A stretch of 64,000 bases of DNA from Novacetimonas cocois (GTDB taxonomy: Bacteria; Pseudomonadota; Alphaproteobacteria; Acetobacterales; Acetobacteraceae): positions 1 to 64,000 of the forward strand of contig NZ_QEXL01000002.1 in the NCBI RefSeq assembly GCF_003311635.1. Reading direction: 5' to 3'. A program made the position numbers and the translations under genes. Below, one piece after another: positions 53,737-64,000 of this stretch; position 1 is the first letter of the stretch, and every line of letters begins with the position of its first letter. The notes under the pieces were generated by a model. It worked only from the letters and a program-made list of their open reading frames with translations. It had not been told where the DNA came from and searched no databases.

Positions 53737-55097
53737 CAGCCACGCTCCTTCGCGTCTTTCAGCCGGTTGCGGAATTCTTCCGCGTATCCGTCCCTGTTTT
53801 CCTGTCTTGCGCGCCCGAATGCCATGGCGTTGTCCGCCACGTCCCCGGTGATCACGCTGCCCGCGGCGGTCATCGCGCCCGTCCCCAGCGTGACCGGCGC
53901 GACAAGGATCGTGTCAGAACCGATGAAACAGCCCTCCCCGATGACGGTGACGTGCTTGAACACGCCGTCGTAATTGCAGGTGATGGTGCCCGCCCCGATA
54001 TTGGTCCGCGCGCCGACGCGCGCGTTGCCGAGATAGGTCAGGTGATTGGCCTTCGCCCCCTCGCCCAGCGTGGTGGCCTTGAGTTCGACGAAGTTGCCGA
54101 CATGCGCCCGCGCCCCGACATCGCTGCCCGGTCGCAGGCGGGCATACGGCCCGATCTGCGCGCCCATCCTGACGATGCATTGCGCAAGGTGGGAGAAGGA
54201 CTGGATTTCCACGTCGCGCTCCACCTTCACCCCGGGGCCAAAGACGACATGGGGATGGACCACCACATCGGGGGCCAGGTCGGTATCGGCGCACAGGAAC
54301 ACGGTCTCCGGCGCGATCAGGGTGACGCCCCGGTCCATCGCGGCATGACGCAGGCGCGTCTGCACGCAGGCTTCCGCCACCGCCAGTTCGGCGCGGGAAT
54401 TGATGCCGCGCAGTTCGTCTTCCGCGGCCACCACCGCCCGCACGCACGCCCCTTCGGACACGGCCTGCGTCACCACGTCGCCCAGGTAATATTCGCCCTG
54501 CGCGTTATCGTTGCTTACCGCATTGAGCCAGCGGCGGAAATCCCCCGCGTCGGCGCACAGGACGCCCGCGTTGCACAGGTCGATGCGGCGTTCCTGCGGC
54601 GTGGCGTCGGCCCATTCGACGATGCGCTGCACATTCTCGCCCTGCGTCACGACCCGGCCGTAACGTCCCGGATCGGCAGGCCGCATCGCCAGCAGCGCCA
54701 GCCCGACGCCGGGCTGCCGGCGGCAGGCAAGCAGTTCGCGCATCGTTTCCGCAGTGATCAGGGGATTGTCACCATACAGAACCGCGACATCGCCGGTTCC
54801 GAACTGCGCCTGCGCCTGCAGGGCCGCATGCGCCGTGCCCAGCCTGTCGGACTGCACCACGACCGCGTGCGGGGCGGCGATGGCGGCGACATCGTCCATT
54901 CCCGGCCCGATGACGATGACGATACGGTCAAACACCTGCTGGGCATTTTCCAGCAGGTACCGCAGCATCGGCTGCCCCGCGAGGGGATGCATGACCTTGG
55001 GGCGTTCCGAACGCATGCGCGTGCCACGCCCGGCGGCAAGGATGACCGCCGTGGCGGAACGGGAAGGCGTGGGCGCGGAATCGGTAATGGTGCTCAT
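53736..55097 (-). CDS. glmU: Bifunctional GlcNAc-1-P uridylyltransferase / GlcN-1-P acetyltransferase
   Basis: 453 residues from the ATG at 55097. The uridylyltransferase loop is ILAAGRGTRMRSERPKVMH, with YGDNPLI downstream. The C-terminal half is a left-handed hexapeptide-repeat helix including YLGNARVGARTNIGAGTITCNYDG, the acetyltransferase site. It supplies UDP-GlcNAc. It is coupled to glmS and divergent from the HAD phosphatase gene. Confidence 0.96.
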   Translation of the reverse strand: MSTITDSAPTPSRSATAVILAAGRGTRMRSERPKVMHPLAGQPMLRYLLENAQQVFDRIVIVIGPGMDDVAAIAAPHAVVVQSDRLGTAHAALQAQAQFGTGDVAVLYGDNPLITAETMRELLACRRQPGVGLALLAMRPADPGRYGRVVTQGENVQRIVEWADATPQERRIDLCNAGVLCADAGDFRRWLNAVSNDNAQGEYYLGDVVTQAVSEGACVRAVVAAEDELRGINSRAELAVAEACVQTRLRHAAMDRGVTLIAPETVFLCADTDLAPDVVVHPHVVFGPGVKVERDVEIQSFSHLAQCIVRMGAQIGPYARLRPGSDVGARAHVGNFVELKATTLGEGAKANHLTYLGNARVGARTNIGAGTITCNYDGVFKHVTVIGEGCFIGSDTILVAPVTLGTGAMTAAGSVITGDVADNAMAFGRARQENRDGYAEEFRNRLKDAKERG

Positions 55098-55208
55098 GAC
55101 TTTTTGCGGGTAGCCCCGGCCCGGCAGACCTGTCAAACCCAGAGAAGAACAAGATACCATCACTTAGAATTTCCGATTGCTACTGCAAGAGCCACCGAGG
55201 AGAACCGG

Positions 55209-55886
55209 ATGCCTTCCCTTCCCCCCCGCCTGGCGGTTTTCGACATGGATGGCACGCTGATCGACAGCCTGCCGGACCTGACCGCCTGCGCCTGTCGCCT
55301 GCTGCACCATTACGGGCTGCCCCCTGTCACGCCCGATACCGTGCGCCCCATGGTGGGCGATGGCGTCGGCATGCTGGTGCGCCGCCTGCTGGCCCATGCG
55401 GGCGAACCCGCCCGAAGCATCGACGCGGATGAGGCCGTCAGCCGCTACATGGCCGATTATACCCCCCATTCGACGGACCTGTCGCACCCGTTCACCGGCA
55501 CCCGCGCCACGTTGGCAAGCCTGAAGGGCGCGGGATGGAAGCTGGCGGTCTGCACCAACAAGCCGGTCGCCGCGGCCCGCCATATCCTGCGCGTCATGGA
55601 ACTGGACCAATGGTTCGACGCGGTGGGCGGGGGCGACAGTTTCGCGGTGCGCAAACCCGACCCGCGCCACCTGCTGGGAACCATCGAAATGGCGGGCGGC
55701 GCGCCTGATCGCGCCATCATGGTGGGTGATCATCATAACGACATCGCTGCCGCCATGGGCGCGCATGTCCGGGGCATCTTCGCCCGCTGGGGATACGGCG
55801 CGCCCGAGATGGAGGCCGGGGCCACGGTGGGCGCGGATTCCATTTCCGAAATCCCGCACATTGCCCGCGAACTGATCCCCGCCTAG
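55209..55886 (+). CDS. gph: HAD phosphatase, phosphoglycolate phosphatase-like
   Basis: 225 residues from an ATG with GAGGAG upstream. HAD motifs are FDMDGTLIDS (I), VCTNKP (II), the Lys in VRKPDPRHL (III) and VGDHHNDIAAA (IV). A helical cap of the Gph type follows motif I. Phosphoglycolate is the likely substrate; related HAD phosphatases cannot be excluded. Its end is 13 bases from the convergent gyrB stop. Confidence 0.85.
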   Translation: MPSLPPRLAVFDMDGTLIDSLPDLTACACRLLHHYGLPPVTPDTVRPMVGDGVGMLVRRLLAHAGEPARSIDADEAVSRYMADYTPHSTDLSHPFTGTRATLASLKGAGWKLAVCTNKPVAAARHILRVMELDQWFDAVGGGDSFAVRKPDPRHLLGTIEMAGGAPDRAIMVGDHHNDIAAAMGAHVRGIFARWGYGAPEMEAGATVGADSISEIPHIARELIPA

Positions 55887-55899
55887 ATCCGGCACGCCC

Positions 55900-58467
<2,568 letters not shown>

Positions 58468-59592
58468 TCAGGGAACTGAAACCAGATTGCCGTCCCGGGG
58501 CATGACAAAGGCCGCCTGATCGCGCAGGGGGGCGAACTGCGCCGCGTCGGTGCCGCTCAGCATCACGGTGGTATCCAGACGCCCGATGGCGCGGAACAGG
58601 GCGGCGCGCCGTGCCTCGTCCAGGTGGACCAGCGGCTCATCCAGCAGGATCAGCGGCGCCTGCCCCCGCATCCGCGCGATCAGGCGGGCATGCGACAGGA
58701 CCAGCCCCACCAGCATGGCCTTCTGCTGCCCCGTGCTGGAATGCGCGGCACCGCGTCCCGTGGCGCGGTCATGCAGGCGCAGGTCGGTGCGGTGCGCCCC
58801 GTGCCCGGCACTTCCCCGCGCGCGGTCACCGGAGCGCGAGGCCGCAAGACGCTCACGCAGCCAGTCCTCCACCATCAGGGCGGAGGCATGGCGCAGGCGT
58901 TCCGCCACTTCACTTTCCAGATGCAGGGTGGTGGCTGGAAACCCGTCACACAGCGCCTCCTCATCCGCATTGAGCAGCGCGACCAGACCGGCGCGGGCGG
59001 CCATGACGGCCACGCCGTGACGCGCCATCGCGTCCTCCAGCGCGCACAGCCACGCGGGATCGGCGCGCCCATCCCCCAGCAGGCGGTTGCGCTGCATCAT
59101 GGCATGGTCATAGGCGGCAAGTTCACGCCCATGTCCCGGCTCCATTGCCAGGACAAGCCGGTCAAGGAAACGCCGCCGGCCGCCGGCCCCTTCCTGAAAC
59201 AGGCGGTCCATCTGGGGCGTCAGCCATACGGCGGACAGGAAATCGGAAACGCGCGCCCTGTTGCGCAATACCTCGCCATCCAGCCGGACGATGCGGCGTT
59301 CCGGACGGGCGGGATCGGATCCGACCGCCAGTTCGCGCGTCCCTTCCTCCACCCCGTCGGGCACATGGATCCGGGCCGCAACGCCCCAGCGGGCGCACCC
59401 ATGGCGTGGTAGGTCCGCGACCCGCGCCCCGCGCAGGCCCCGCCCGGGCAGAAGAAGGGAAACCGATTCCAGCAGGTTGGTCTTGCCGCTGCCATTTTCC
59501 CCCACCACCACCGTGACCGGGGCGTCGGGGGTCCATGACAGATGGCGGTAATTGCGAAAATCCGTCAGGACAAGCCGCGCAAGATGGGCCAT
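58468..59592 (-). CDS. recF: DNA replication/repair protein RecF
   Basis: 374 residues, an SMC-like ATPase. Walker A is VVGENGSGKTNLLES and Walker B is PLILLDEPLVHLDEARR; LTDFRNYRHLSW is the typical beginning. It loads RecA at gapped DNA with RecO and RecR. It lies 25 bases after dnaN and 99 before gyrB. Confidence 0.95.
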   Translation of the reverse strand: MAHLARLVLTDFRNYRHLSWTPDAPVTVVVGENGSGKTNLLESVSLLLPGRGLRGARVADLPRHGCARWGVAARIHVPDGVEEGTRELAVGSDPARPERRIVRLDGEVLRNRARVSDFLSAVWLTPQMDRLFQEGAGGRRRFLDRLVLAMEPGHGRELAAYDHAMMQRNRLLGDGRADPAWLCALEDAMARHGVAVMAARAGLVALLNADEEALCDGFPATTLHLESEVAERLRHASALMVEDWLRERLAASRSGDRARGSAGHGAHRTDLRLHDRATGRGAAHSSTGQQKAMLVGLVLSHARLIARMRGQAPLILLDEPLVHLDEARRAALFRAIGRLDTTVMLSGTDAAQFAPLRDQAAFVMPRDGNLVSVP

Positions 59593-59617
59593 ACGCGCCC
59601 GGCGACCGATCGTGCCG

Positions 59618-60742
59618 TCAGACGCGCATCGGCATCAGCACATACAGTGCCGAGGGACGATCCACATCGCGCACGATGGTGGGCGCGGAGCTGTCGGAAA
59701 ACGCGAACTCGACATTCTTGTCGATCTGGTCGGTGATATCGTTGAGGTAACGCGCCTGGAAACCGATTTCGATCGGGCTTGCGTCATAGACGACATGGGT
59801 ATCGTCCAGTTCCTCGGTCGCGGTGCCCTGATCCTGGCTGACGGCGGTCAGGGTCAGCAGGTTCTGCGTGACCGTCAGCTTGACCGGGCGGGAACGTTCC
59901 TGGCTGATCGCGGCCACGCGCGACACCGCGTCAGAGAAAATCTTCTTGCCCACCTGCAGGATCTTGTCGTTGCCGGTGGGAATCACGCGTTCATATTCGG
60001 GGAAGGTGCCGTCAATCAGCTTGGACGTCAGGATCACGTTGCCGACGGTGAACTGGATGCGCGTATCCGACAGGGCGACGCCGATATGTTCCGGCCCCTC
60101 GTCCAGCAGCTTGCGCAGTTCCGTCACCGTCTTGCGCGGCACGATGACGCCGGGCATGCCCGCCGCCCCTTCCGGCACGTCGGTTTCCACGCGGGCAAGA
60201 CGATGTCCGTCGGTCGCCACCGCGCGCAGCATTTCCCCATGCGGGGTCTGCGCCACGTGGAAATAGATGCCGTTGAGGTAGTAGCGTGTCTCTTCGGTCG
60301 AAATGGCAAAGCGGGTCCGGTCGATCAGGCCGCGCAGTACCTGTGACGCGATGGTGAATTCGTGCGGCAGCGCACCCGCCATCATGGAGGGAAAGTCATC
60401 GACATCCAGCACGTTGAGGCTGGTGGTAAAGCGTCCGGCGCGCAGGCCCAGCGGCGCGTCACCCCCCGCCTGATCCAGTTCGATCACCGCGCCGTCAGGC
60501 AGCCGGCGCACGATGTCGCACAGCACGGCCGCAGGCGCGGTCACGGCCCCGTCACGCAGGATTTCAGCCGAAATCCCCTCCACCACCGCGATTTCCATGT
60601 CGGTGGCCGTCATGGTCATCAGCCCGTCGGTGACGTTGATGAGGACGTTGGCAAGAATGGGGATGGTGTTACGCTTCTCAGCCACGCCCTGAATATGCAT
60701 CAGCGCCTTGAGCAGGGTCGCGCGATCAGCCTTCAGCTTCAT
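59618..60742 (-). CDS. dnaN: DNA polymerase III beta sliding clamp
   Basis: 374 residues starting MKLKADRATLLKAL. Three clamp domains are recognisable by EKRNTIPILANVLI, RTRFAISTEETRYYLNGIYF and the C-terminal SALYVLMPMRV ending. It tethers the polymerase to DNA. About 110 bases separate it from dnaA. Confidence 0.97.
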   Translation of the reverse strand: MKLKADRATLLKALMHIQGVAEKRNTIPILANVLINVTDGLMTMTATDMEIAVVEGISAEILRDGAVTAPAAVLCDIVRRLPDGAVIELDQAGGDAPLGLRAGRFTTSLNVLDVDDFPSMMAGALPHEFTIASQVLRGLIDRTRFAISTEETRYYLNGIYFHVAQTPHGEMLRAVATDGHRLARVETDVPEGAAGMPGVIVPRKTVTELRKLLDEGPEHIGVALSDTRIQFTVGNVILTSKLIDGTFPEYERVIPTGNDKILQVGKKIFSDAVSRVAAISQERSRPVKLTVTQNLLTLTAVSQDQGTATEELDDTHVVYDASPIEIGFQARYLNDITDQIDKNVEFAFSDSSAPTIVRDVDRPSALYVLMPMRV

Positions 60743-60854
60743 GTGTAACAAATCCTCCTTGCCCTGCAACGCGTTTCGTGACCGAAGCACGTAATGGGGG
60801 CAATAGGTCTAGCAGCCTGACGCAAATGCGAAAAGAGGGCGTTGAACGAAAATA

Positions 60855-62300
60855 TCAGCTTTCGAGCATCCGGCGCAGCAATTCCACATCCTCTGCAAAA
60901 GCCGGATCCTGTTCCATAAGTTCCATCACGCGCCGCACGGCATAGATGACGGTGGTATGGTCACGGTTTCCGAACTTGCGCCCGATTTCGGGCAGGGAGC
61001 GCGAGGTCAGCTGCTTCGACAGGTACATCGCCACCTGCCGGGGCCGCGCCACCACGGTGGAACGCCGGGCGGAAGACATGTCCGTCAGCCGGATGTTCCA
61101 GTGTTCGGCGACCTTGCGCTGTATTTCCTCGATCGTGACGCGGCGGTTGTTGGCCTTGAGGATGTCATGCAGCACATCCTGCGTTGCCTCCAGCGTCACG
61201 GGGCGGCCAAACAGGTTGGCATGCGCGATCAGACGGTTCAGCGCGCCTTCGAGTTCGCGGACGTTCGAGGTGATCTTGTGCGCAAGGAATTCCAGCACCT
61301 TGGCCGGAACCTCAACCCCGGACGCGGCGGCCTTGGCCTCCAGGATGGAAATCCGCAGTTCGAACGTCGTGGCATGGATGTCGGCCACCATCCCGCACCC
61401 GAGGCGCGTGCGCAGGCGATCCTCCAGCCCCGACAGGTCGGAGGGCGACTTGTCCGCCGAAACGACAATCTGCCGCCCTGCGTCAACCAGTGCATTGAAG
61501 GTGTGAAAGAACTCTTCCTGCGTATTGTCCTTGCCGATCAGGAACTGCAGGTCATCGATCATCAGCACGTCGACCGAACGCAGCTGTTCCTTGAATTCCA
61601 TGGTGGACTGCGAACGGATGGCGGCGATGAAACGGTACATGAACTTTTCGGCCGACATGTAGGCCACCGAAACCCGTCCCTCGCGCACCAGTTCGGAACC
61701 GATCGCATGCATCAGGTGCGTCTTGCCCAGCCCCACGCCGCCATACAGGAACAGGGGATTGAAGCCGGGGCTGGACGGCCGTTCGGCCACCCGCCGGGCA
61801 CAGGCATACGCGAACTCGTTCGGCTTGCCGACCACGAAGGTATCAAACGTGAAACGCGGGTCGAGCGGGGCGGCAAGGTCGCTGCGCACCTCGGCGGCGC
61901 GGGGTTCTTCGACCGCCACGGCCTCGACCACGGGGGCTGCCGCCGTTGCGGCAGGCGCGGAATCGGCGGATGGGGCGTCCCCGTCCACCGCGGGCGACGC
62001 GCTGCGCGCGACCTGGAGCTCGACGCGGCGGATCGCGGGGATTTCGGCATGCCACAGCGCGCCAAGGCGATCGCCGTACTGCCCCCGCACCCAGTCACGC
62101 AGGAAACGCGTGGGAAGGTAGAGGGTGATTTCATCCTCATCGACGGGACCGACGCCCATCTGCCTCAGCCAGGTGTTGTATTCCACCTCCCCGACCTCGG
62201 CCTTGAGGCGGGCGCAGATACGCGACCAGTGGATGTCGAGAATGCTTTTCTGGGCATTCGCTTCGGCAACCTCGTCATATCCTTCCAGTCCGCCCGTCAT
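60855..62300 (-). CDS. dnaA: Chromosomal replication initiator protein
   Basis: 481 residues from the ATG at 62300. The N-terminal domain has LKAEVGEVEYNTWLRQM. An Ala/Pro/Glu-rich linker follows, then the AAA+ domain with FLYGGVGLGKTHLMHAIG and VDVLMIDDLQFLIGK, and the DnaA-box-binding helix-turn-helix with FGNRDHTTVIYAVRRV. The open frame extends about 100 codons upstream, but that part is unlike DnaA. It opens oriC and represses its own transcription. Confidence 0.96.
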   Translation of the reverse strand: MTGGLEGYDEVAEANAQKSILDIHWSRICARLKAEVGEVEYNTWLRQMGVGPVDEDEITLYLPTRFLRDWVRGQYGDRLGALWHAEIPAIRRVELQVARSASPAVDGDAPSADSAPAATAAAPVVEAVAVEEPRAAEVRSDLAAPLDPRFTFDTFVVGKPNEFAYACARRVAERPSSPGFNPLFLYGGVGLGKTHLMHAIGSELVREGRVSVAYMSAEKFMYRFIAAIRSQSTMEFKEQLRSVDVLMIDDLQFLIGKDNTQEEFFHTFNALVDAGRQIVVSADKSPSDLSGLEDRLRTRLGCGMVADIHATTFELRISILEAKAAASGVEVPAKVLEFLAHKITSNVRELEGALNRLIAHANLFGRPVTLEATQDVLHDILKANNRRVTIEEIQRKVAEHWNIRLTDMSSARRSTVVARPRQVAMYLSKQLTSRSLPEIGRKFGNRDHTTVIYAVRRVMELMEQDPAFAEDVELLRRMLES

Positions 62301-62673
62301 CTTCACTCCCGGCCATTCAGGGACATGACAGTCCGCGTCCGCGAAATGCCTGTTCAAAATTAACACATCACCCCAACGCACGCGGACACGTTCGCGTTTT
62401 CCGTGCATGCCTGCACGAAAACCCATGCGCCGACGGATCAGCGCCCCAGTCGCTACCGATGAGGATGACCCGAAGTTAGTGCAGGGAATCGGAGGAAGCA
62501 ACGGGAATCTGATCAACCGTCGATCAAAACCGATTCCGCGACAGAAATACGCAACAGCCGGAAGTAGATGGCAAATAAAAAGGACCACACCTTGCCGGAA
62601 TGACATGATGCGGTCCCATTTATTACGCGGAATTATTTATTCCACGCGCACGCTTATTTATCCATTAAATGGA
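62301..62673. promoter_or_regulatory. dnaA upstream region, rpsT downstream region
   Basis: 373 bases without a gene. Near dnaA an 11-bp stem with one bulged base lies at 62396-62422 and would be in the 5' leader if transcription starts upstream of it. The part at 62560-62672 is clearly AT-rich for this genome and contains a hairpin around 62623-62650 (GGAAT...ATTCC core with CGCG arms) and one 7-of-9 match to the DnaA box (TTATCCATT, 62658-62666). The hairpin could end rpsT transcription, and the dnaA promoter must also lie here. There is no cluster of DnaA boxes, so I do not call an origin. Confidence 0.45.
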
Positions 62674-62943
62674 TCAGGCAGCGGCCAGCGCCTTGATACG
62701 CGCGGACAGGCGCGAGATGCGACGCGCCACCGTGTTGGCGTGCATGACGCCCTTGCCCACGGCGCGCTGCAGTTCGGGCTGTGCCGCGCGCAGGGCGACG
62801 GTGGCGTCTTCCTTCTTGCCGGCCTCGATCGCGGTCTCGACCTTCTTGACGAAGGTGCGCACGCGGGAGATGCGGGCGGTGTTGCGCGCGTTACGGCGCT
62901 CGGTCTGACGGATGCGCTTGCGCGCTGATGCGGTATTGGCCAT
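62674..62943 (-). CDS. rpsT: 30S ribosomal protein S20
   Basis: 89 residues, highly basic, starting [21 protein letters not shown]. It matches S20 over its full length, including [16 protein letters not shown]. It binds 16S rRNA early in 30S assembly. The position between dnaA and mutM on the same strand is common in Acetobacteraceae. Confidence 0.97.
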   Translation of the reverse strand: MANTASARKRIRQTERRNARNTARISRVRTFVKKVETAIEAGKKEDATVALRAAQPELQRAVGKGVMHANTVARRISRLSARIKALAAA

Positions 62944-63046
62944 CGTTCTCAGTTCAGCAAAAAATCAGGTTACGGCGGTCCGCCACCCGATAGTTGCGGA
63001 CATCCAGATATCAGGATCGCGGTCTAGTCCACCCTTTCCCCATTCG

Positions 63047-63913
63047 TCAAGACAAGTCTTCGGCCTCTGCCCCGACTTCCTGGCGCATGGGACAGAAAAA
63101 AGAGGACCGTCCCGCCTGCGTGATCCGCATGACGCCATCGCATGCCGGCGGGCCGGGACATTCGGGACATCCCTCCCCCGCCCGGCCATAGACACGCCAC
63201 GCATGCTGGAAATAGCCCAGCTCCCCATCGGGTTTCACGTAATCACGCAGACTCGACCCGCCAGCGGCGATCGCCTCTGTCAGGACGTCGCGGATGCTGC
63301 CCACCAGCGCCCCGCACTGCGCCGCGTCCAGGCTGGCGGCCATGCGGGCGGGATGGATGCCCGCGCGGAACAGCGCTTCGGAGACATATATGTTGCCCAG
63401 TCCCGCAACAACCCGCTGATCCAGCAGCAGCGACTTGATCGGGGTGCGCCGTCCCGCCGCCGCGCGCGCCAGCCCTTCGGCATCGAACCCGTTGCCCAGC
63501 GGCTCCGGCCCCATGCGCGCCAGCAGCGGGTGGGCGTCCACCGTCTCCGTGGGCACAAGGTCCACGATCCCGAAACGGCGCGGATCCACCAGCCCGCATC
63601 GCGCGCCCTGATGCGTCAGGATCAGCAGGTGTTCATGCCGTGCCGCCGGCACCGAGATGTCGGAACCCAGCACGACCCGCCCCGACATCCCCAGATGCAC
63701 CAGCAGCGTCCGCGCGTCGTCAAGATCGACGAGAATGTATTTCCCCCGCCGCCCGAACCGCGTGATCACGCGCCCACGCAGCGAGTCGCCCAGGCCCGGC
63801 GGGAAAGGGCGGCGCAGTCCCTCGCGCCCGGTCGTGGCAGTTGCAATCTTGTGACCTTCGAGATGCAATCGCATCCCGCGCATCACAGTTTCTACTTCAG
63901 GGAGTTCCGGCAT
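63047..63913 (-). CDS. mutM: Formamidopyrimidine-DNA glycosylase
   Basis: 288 residues. The catalytic N-terminal Pro2-Glu3 is in [13 protein letters not shown]; the beta-hairpin Lys and [24 protein letters not shown] follow. The C-terminal zinc finger has [13 protein letters not shown] and SSFFCPMRQ, where the usual fourth Cys is not in the standard place and the Cys in PPAC may substitute. It removes 8-oxoguanine and FaPy lesions. It is divergent from the next gene by 29 bases. Confidence 0.94.
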   Translation of the reverse strand: MPELPEVETVMRGMRLHLEGHKIATATTGREGLRRPFPPGLGDSLRGRVITRFGRRGKYILVDLDDARTLLVHLGMSGRVVLGSDISVPAARHEHLLILTHQGARCGLVDPRRFGIVDLVPTETVDAHPLLARMGPEPLGNGFDAEGLARAAAGRRTPIKSLLLDQRVVAGLGNIYVSEALFRAGIHPARMAASLDAAQCGALVGSIRDVLTEAIAAGGSSLRDYVKPDGELGYFQHAWRVYGRAGEGCPECPGPPACDGVMRITQAGRSSFFCPMRQEVGAEAEDLS

Positions 63914-63942
63914 GGCAGGTTATAAGGTTATATCTCCCGATC

Positions 63943-64000
63943 ATGAGCGACAATAGCCACCATACCCCATCCGCCCCTTCCCCGTCCGATGGCCCCACGC
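63943..64000 (+). CDS. Start of a gene cut by the window edge, probably ubiE
   Basis: Only the first 19 codons are visible (MSDNSHHTPSAPSPSDGPT), a Ser/Pro-rich leader of low information. The mutM-ubiE divergent pair is frequent in alphaproteobacteria, so the demethylmenaquinone/ubiquinone methyltransferase UbiE is the likely product. The identification rests on gene order, not on seen motifs. Confidence 0.45.
   Translation, partial: MSDNSHHTPSAPSPSDGPT

Noticed and set aside
53737-53760. glmS ribozyme-type control
   Set aside because: glmS overlaps the glmU stop, leaving no leader for a ribozyme; that class is mainly Gram-positive.
62301-62673. oriC
   Set aside because: Only one imperfect DnaA-box match and no box cluster were found; dnaA is not always at the origin in alphaproteobacteria.
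63047-63120. Broken zinc finger in MutM
   Set aside because: Loss of the standard fourth Cys is, as far as I recall, common in alphaproteobacterial MutM, and an extra Cys in PPAC can compensate.

Overview
The window is a 64 kb piece of a GC-rich chromosome from an acetic acid bacterium (Acetobacteraceae). Komagataeibacter or a close relative is most likely. The evidence is the gene orders dnaA-dnaN-recF-gyrB, rpsT/mutM, aroE-coaE-dnaQ and argH-lptM-lysA, a bacterial sphingolipid locus, and an 85-bp nested-palindrome element at 46155-46239 that looks like the dispersed intergenic repeat I associate with Komagataeibacter genomes. Genus assignment is inference. dnaA and other commonly origin-proximal genes suggest the window lies near the replication origin, but no convincing oriC was found. 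No rRNA, tRNA, CRISPR array, insertion sequence or prophage was seen.

Left region (1-12006): a lipid island. It begins beside a short remnant that looks like the 3' end of clpB with its terminator. A CDP-glycerol-type phosphotransferase-like gene overlaps a fatty-acyl-AMP ligase gene, followed by a dedicated acyl carrier protein and serine palmitoyltransferase. Together the last three can charge a fatty acid onto ACP and condense it with serine, the first step of sphingolipid synthesis. On the opposite strand a DAGK-family lipid kinase is translationally coupled to a Tam41-like cytidylyltransferase. A five-gene plus-strand operon follows, in which every junction overlaps: metallophosphoesterase, LptF-like and LptG-like permeases, a fatty acid hydroxylase-superfamily enzyme and a MobA-like nucleotidyltransferase. 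My reading is a sphingolipid synthesis, activation, modification and export locus. The kinase/Tam41 pair and the dedicated LptFG pair are its least described parts.

Middle region (12057-30479): MmcB, an inositol monophosphatase-family enzyme and a SYLF protein on the plus strand, then a long minus-strand run (ferritin-like protein, Dabb protein, a signal-less OpuAC-like protein, methyltransferase, YdcF, fabD, fabG, acpP, fabF, mltG). Plus-strand genes follow: sucCD with a strong 3' stem-loop, bioB, queE-queC-queD and a SulP transporter.

Region 30520-46122: a minus-strand Mla-type lipid transport operon. Its ATPase subunit has lost the Walker A lysine and other core motifs, and it is headed by a membrane sensor whose cyclase domain has lost the metal-binding aspartates. 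Next come dnaQ, coaE, aroE and an N-formylglutamate amidohydrolase (minus), then argH-lptM, cdd (minus), lysA and a TIGR02302 membrane protein.

Right region (46155-64000): the dispersed repeat, a large Na+/H+ antiporter with a cyclic-nucleotide-binding domain, thiO-thiS-thiG-thiE, glmU-glmS, a phosphoglycolate phosphatase-like HAD protein, gyrB, recF, dnaN, dnaA, rpsT, mutM, and the start of a gene that is probably ubiE.
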